A stretch of DNA of 5,705 bases from assembly GCA_002347755.1 (NCBI GenBank), contig DDXT01000018.1:1-5705 (forward strand). Reading direction: 5' to 3'. Made by a program: the position numbers and the translations under genes. A model generated the notes under the pieces. That model had not been told where the DNA came from and ran no database searches. It was given only the letters and a program-made list of their open reading frames with translations. This stretch comes from Caryophanales bacterium UBA2253. Its GTDB lineage: Bacteria; Bacillota_I; Bacilli_A; ML615J-28; CAG-698. Shown here in pieces: positions 5,684-5,705 of this stretch (within the stretch, counting starts at the first letter, position 1; each line of letters starts with the position of its first letter).

Positions 5684-5705
5684 GAACCGCTCCTCTTAAA
5701 GTTTA

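Overview
This window looks like chromosomal DNA from a low-to-moderate GC member of the Bacillota, or of the Mollicutes-related lineages next to them. The evidence is the gene set (RNase J, AlaRS, RuvX and a YrzB-type DUF1292 protein), strong Bacillus-type Shine-Dalgarno sequences (AAAGGTGAT, AAAGGAG), a TATAAT promoter, and AT-rich flanks around more balanced coding DNA. Trp is encoded by TGG where I checked it, and TGA ends alaS in a typical ATGA overlap, so the standard bacterial code (table 11) fits better than the mycoplasma code.

All four clear genes lie on the minus strand and read from right to left as one compact unit. The right flank (5484-5705) holds a good sigma-A-type promoter for rnj, a pair of direct repeats just upstream of it, and a possible 14-codon ORF with its own ribosome binding site. 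Next come rnj (divergent RNase J, 3798-5483), alaS one base later (1100-3796), ruvX overlapping alaS by 4 bp (684-1103), and a DUF1292 gene 21 bp further on (195-662). A strong intrinsic terminator (145-188) follows 6 bp after the last stop. The left flank (1-144) holds three copies of a 19-base arm, two direct and one inverted, and a possible minus-strand promoter for a gene beyond the left edge.

The genes serve RNA turnover (RNase J), alanine charging and editing (AlaRS), and 16S rRNA processing or nuclease activity (RuvX). The last gene encodes a conserved small acidic protein of unknown function. In Bacillus-type genomes alaS, ireB (yrzL), ruvX (yrrK) and yrzB are neighbours. Here ireB is absent from the slot and an RNase J gene has joined in front.

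Two parts go beyond housekeeping. First, the DUF1292 protein carries a C-terminal tail of about 58 residues with 18 cysteines, mostly 7-residue CxC-acidic repeats encoded by near-identical 21-bp units, resembling a metallothionein-like metal-binding array. Second, RNase J keeps its first metal-binding motif but differs at several later active-site signatures, including Cys in place of a metal-binding His. I see no mobile element, CRISPR array, tRNA or rRNA.
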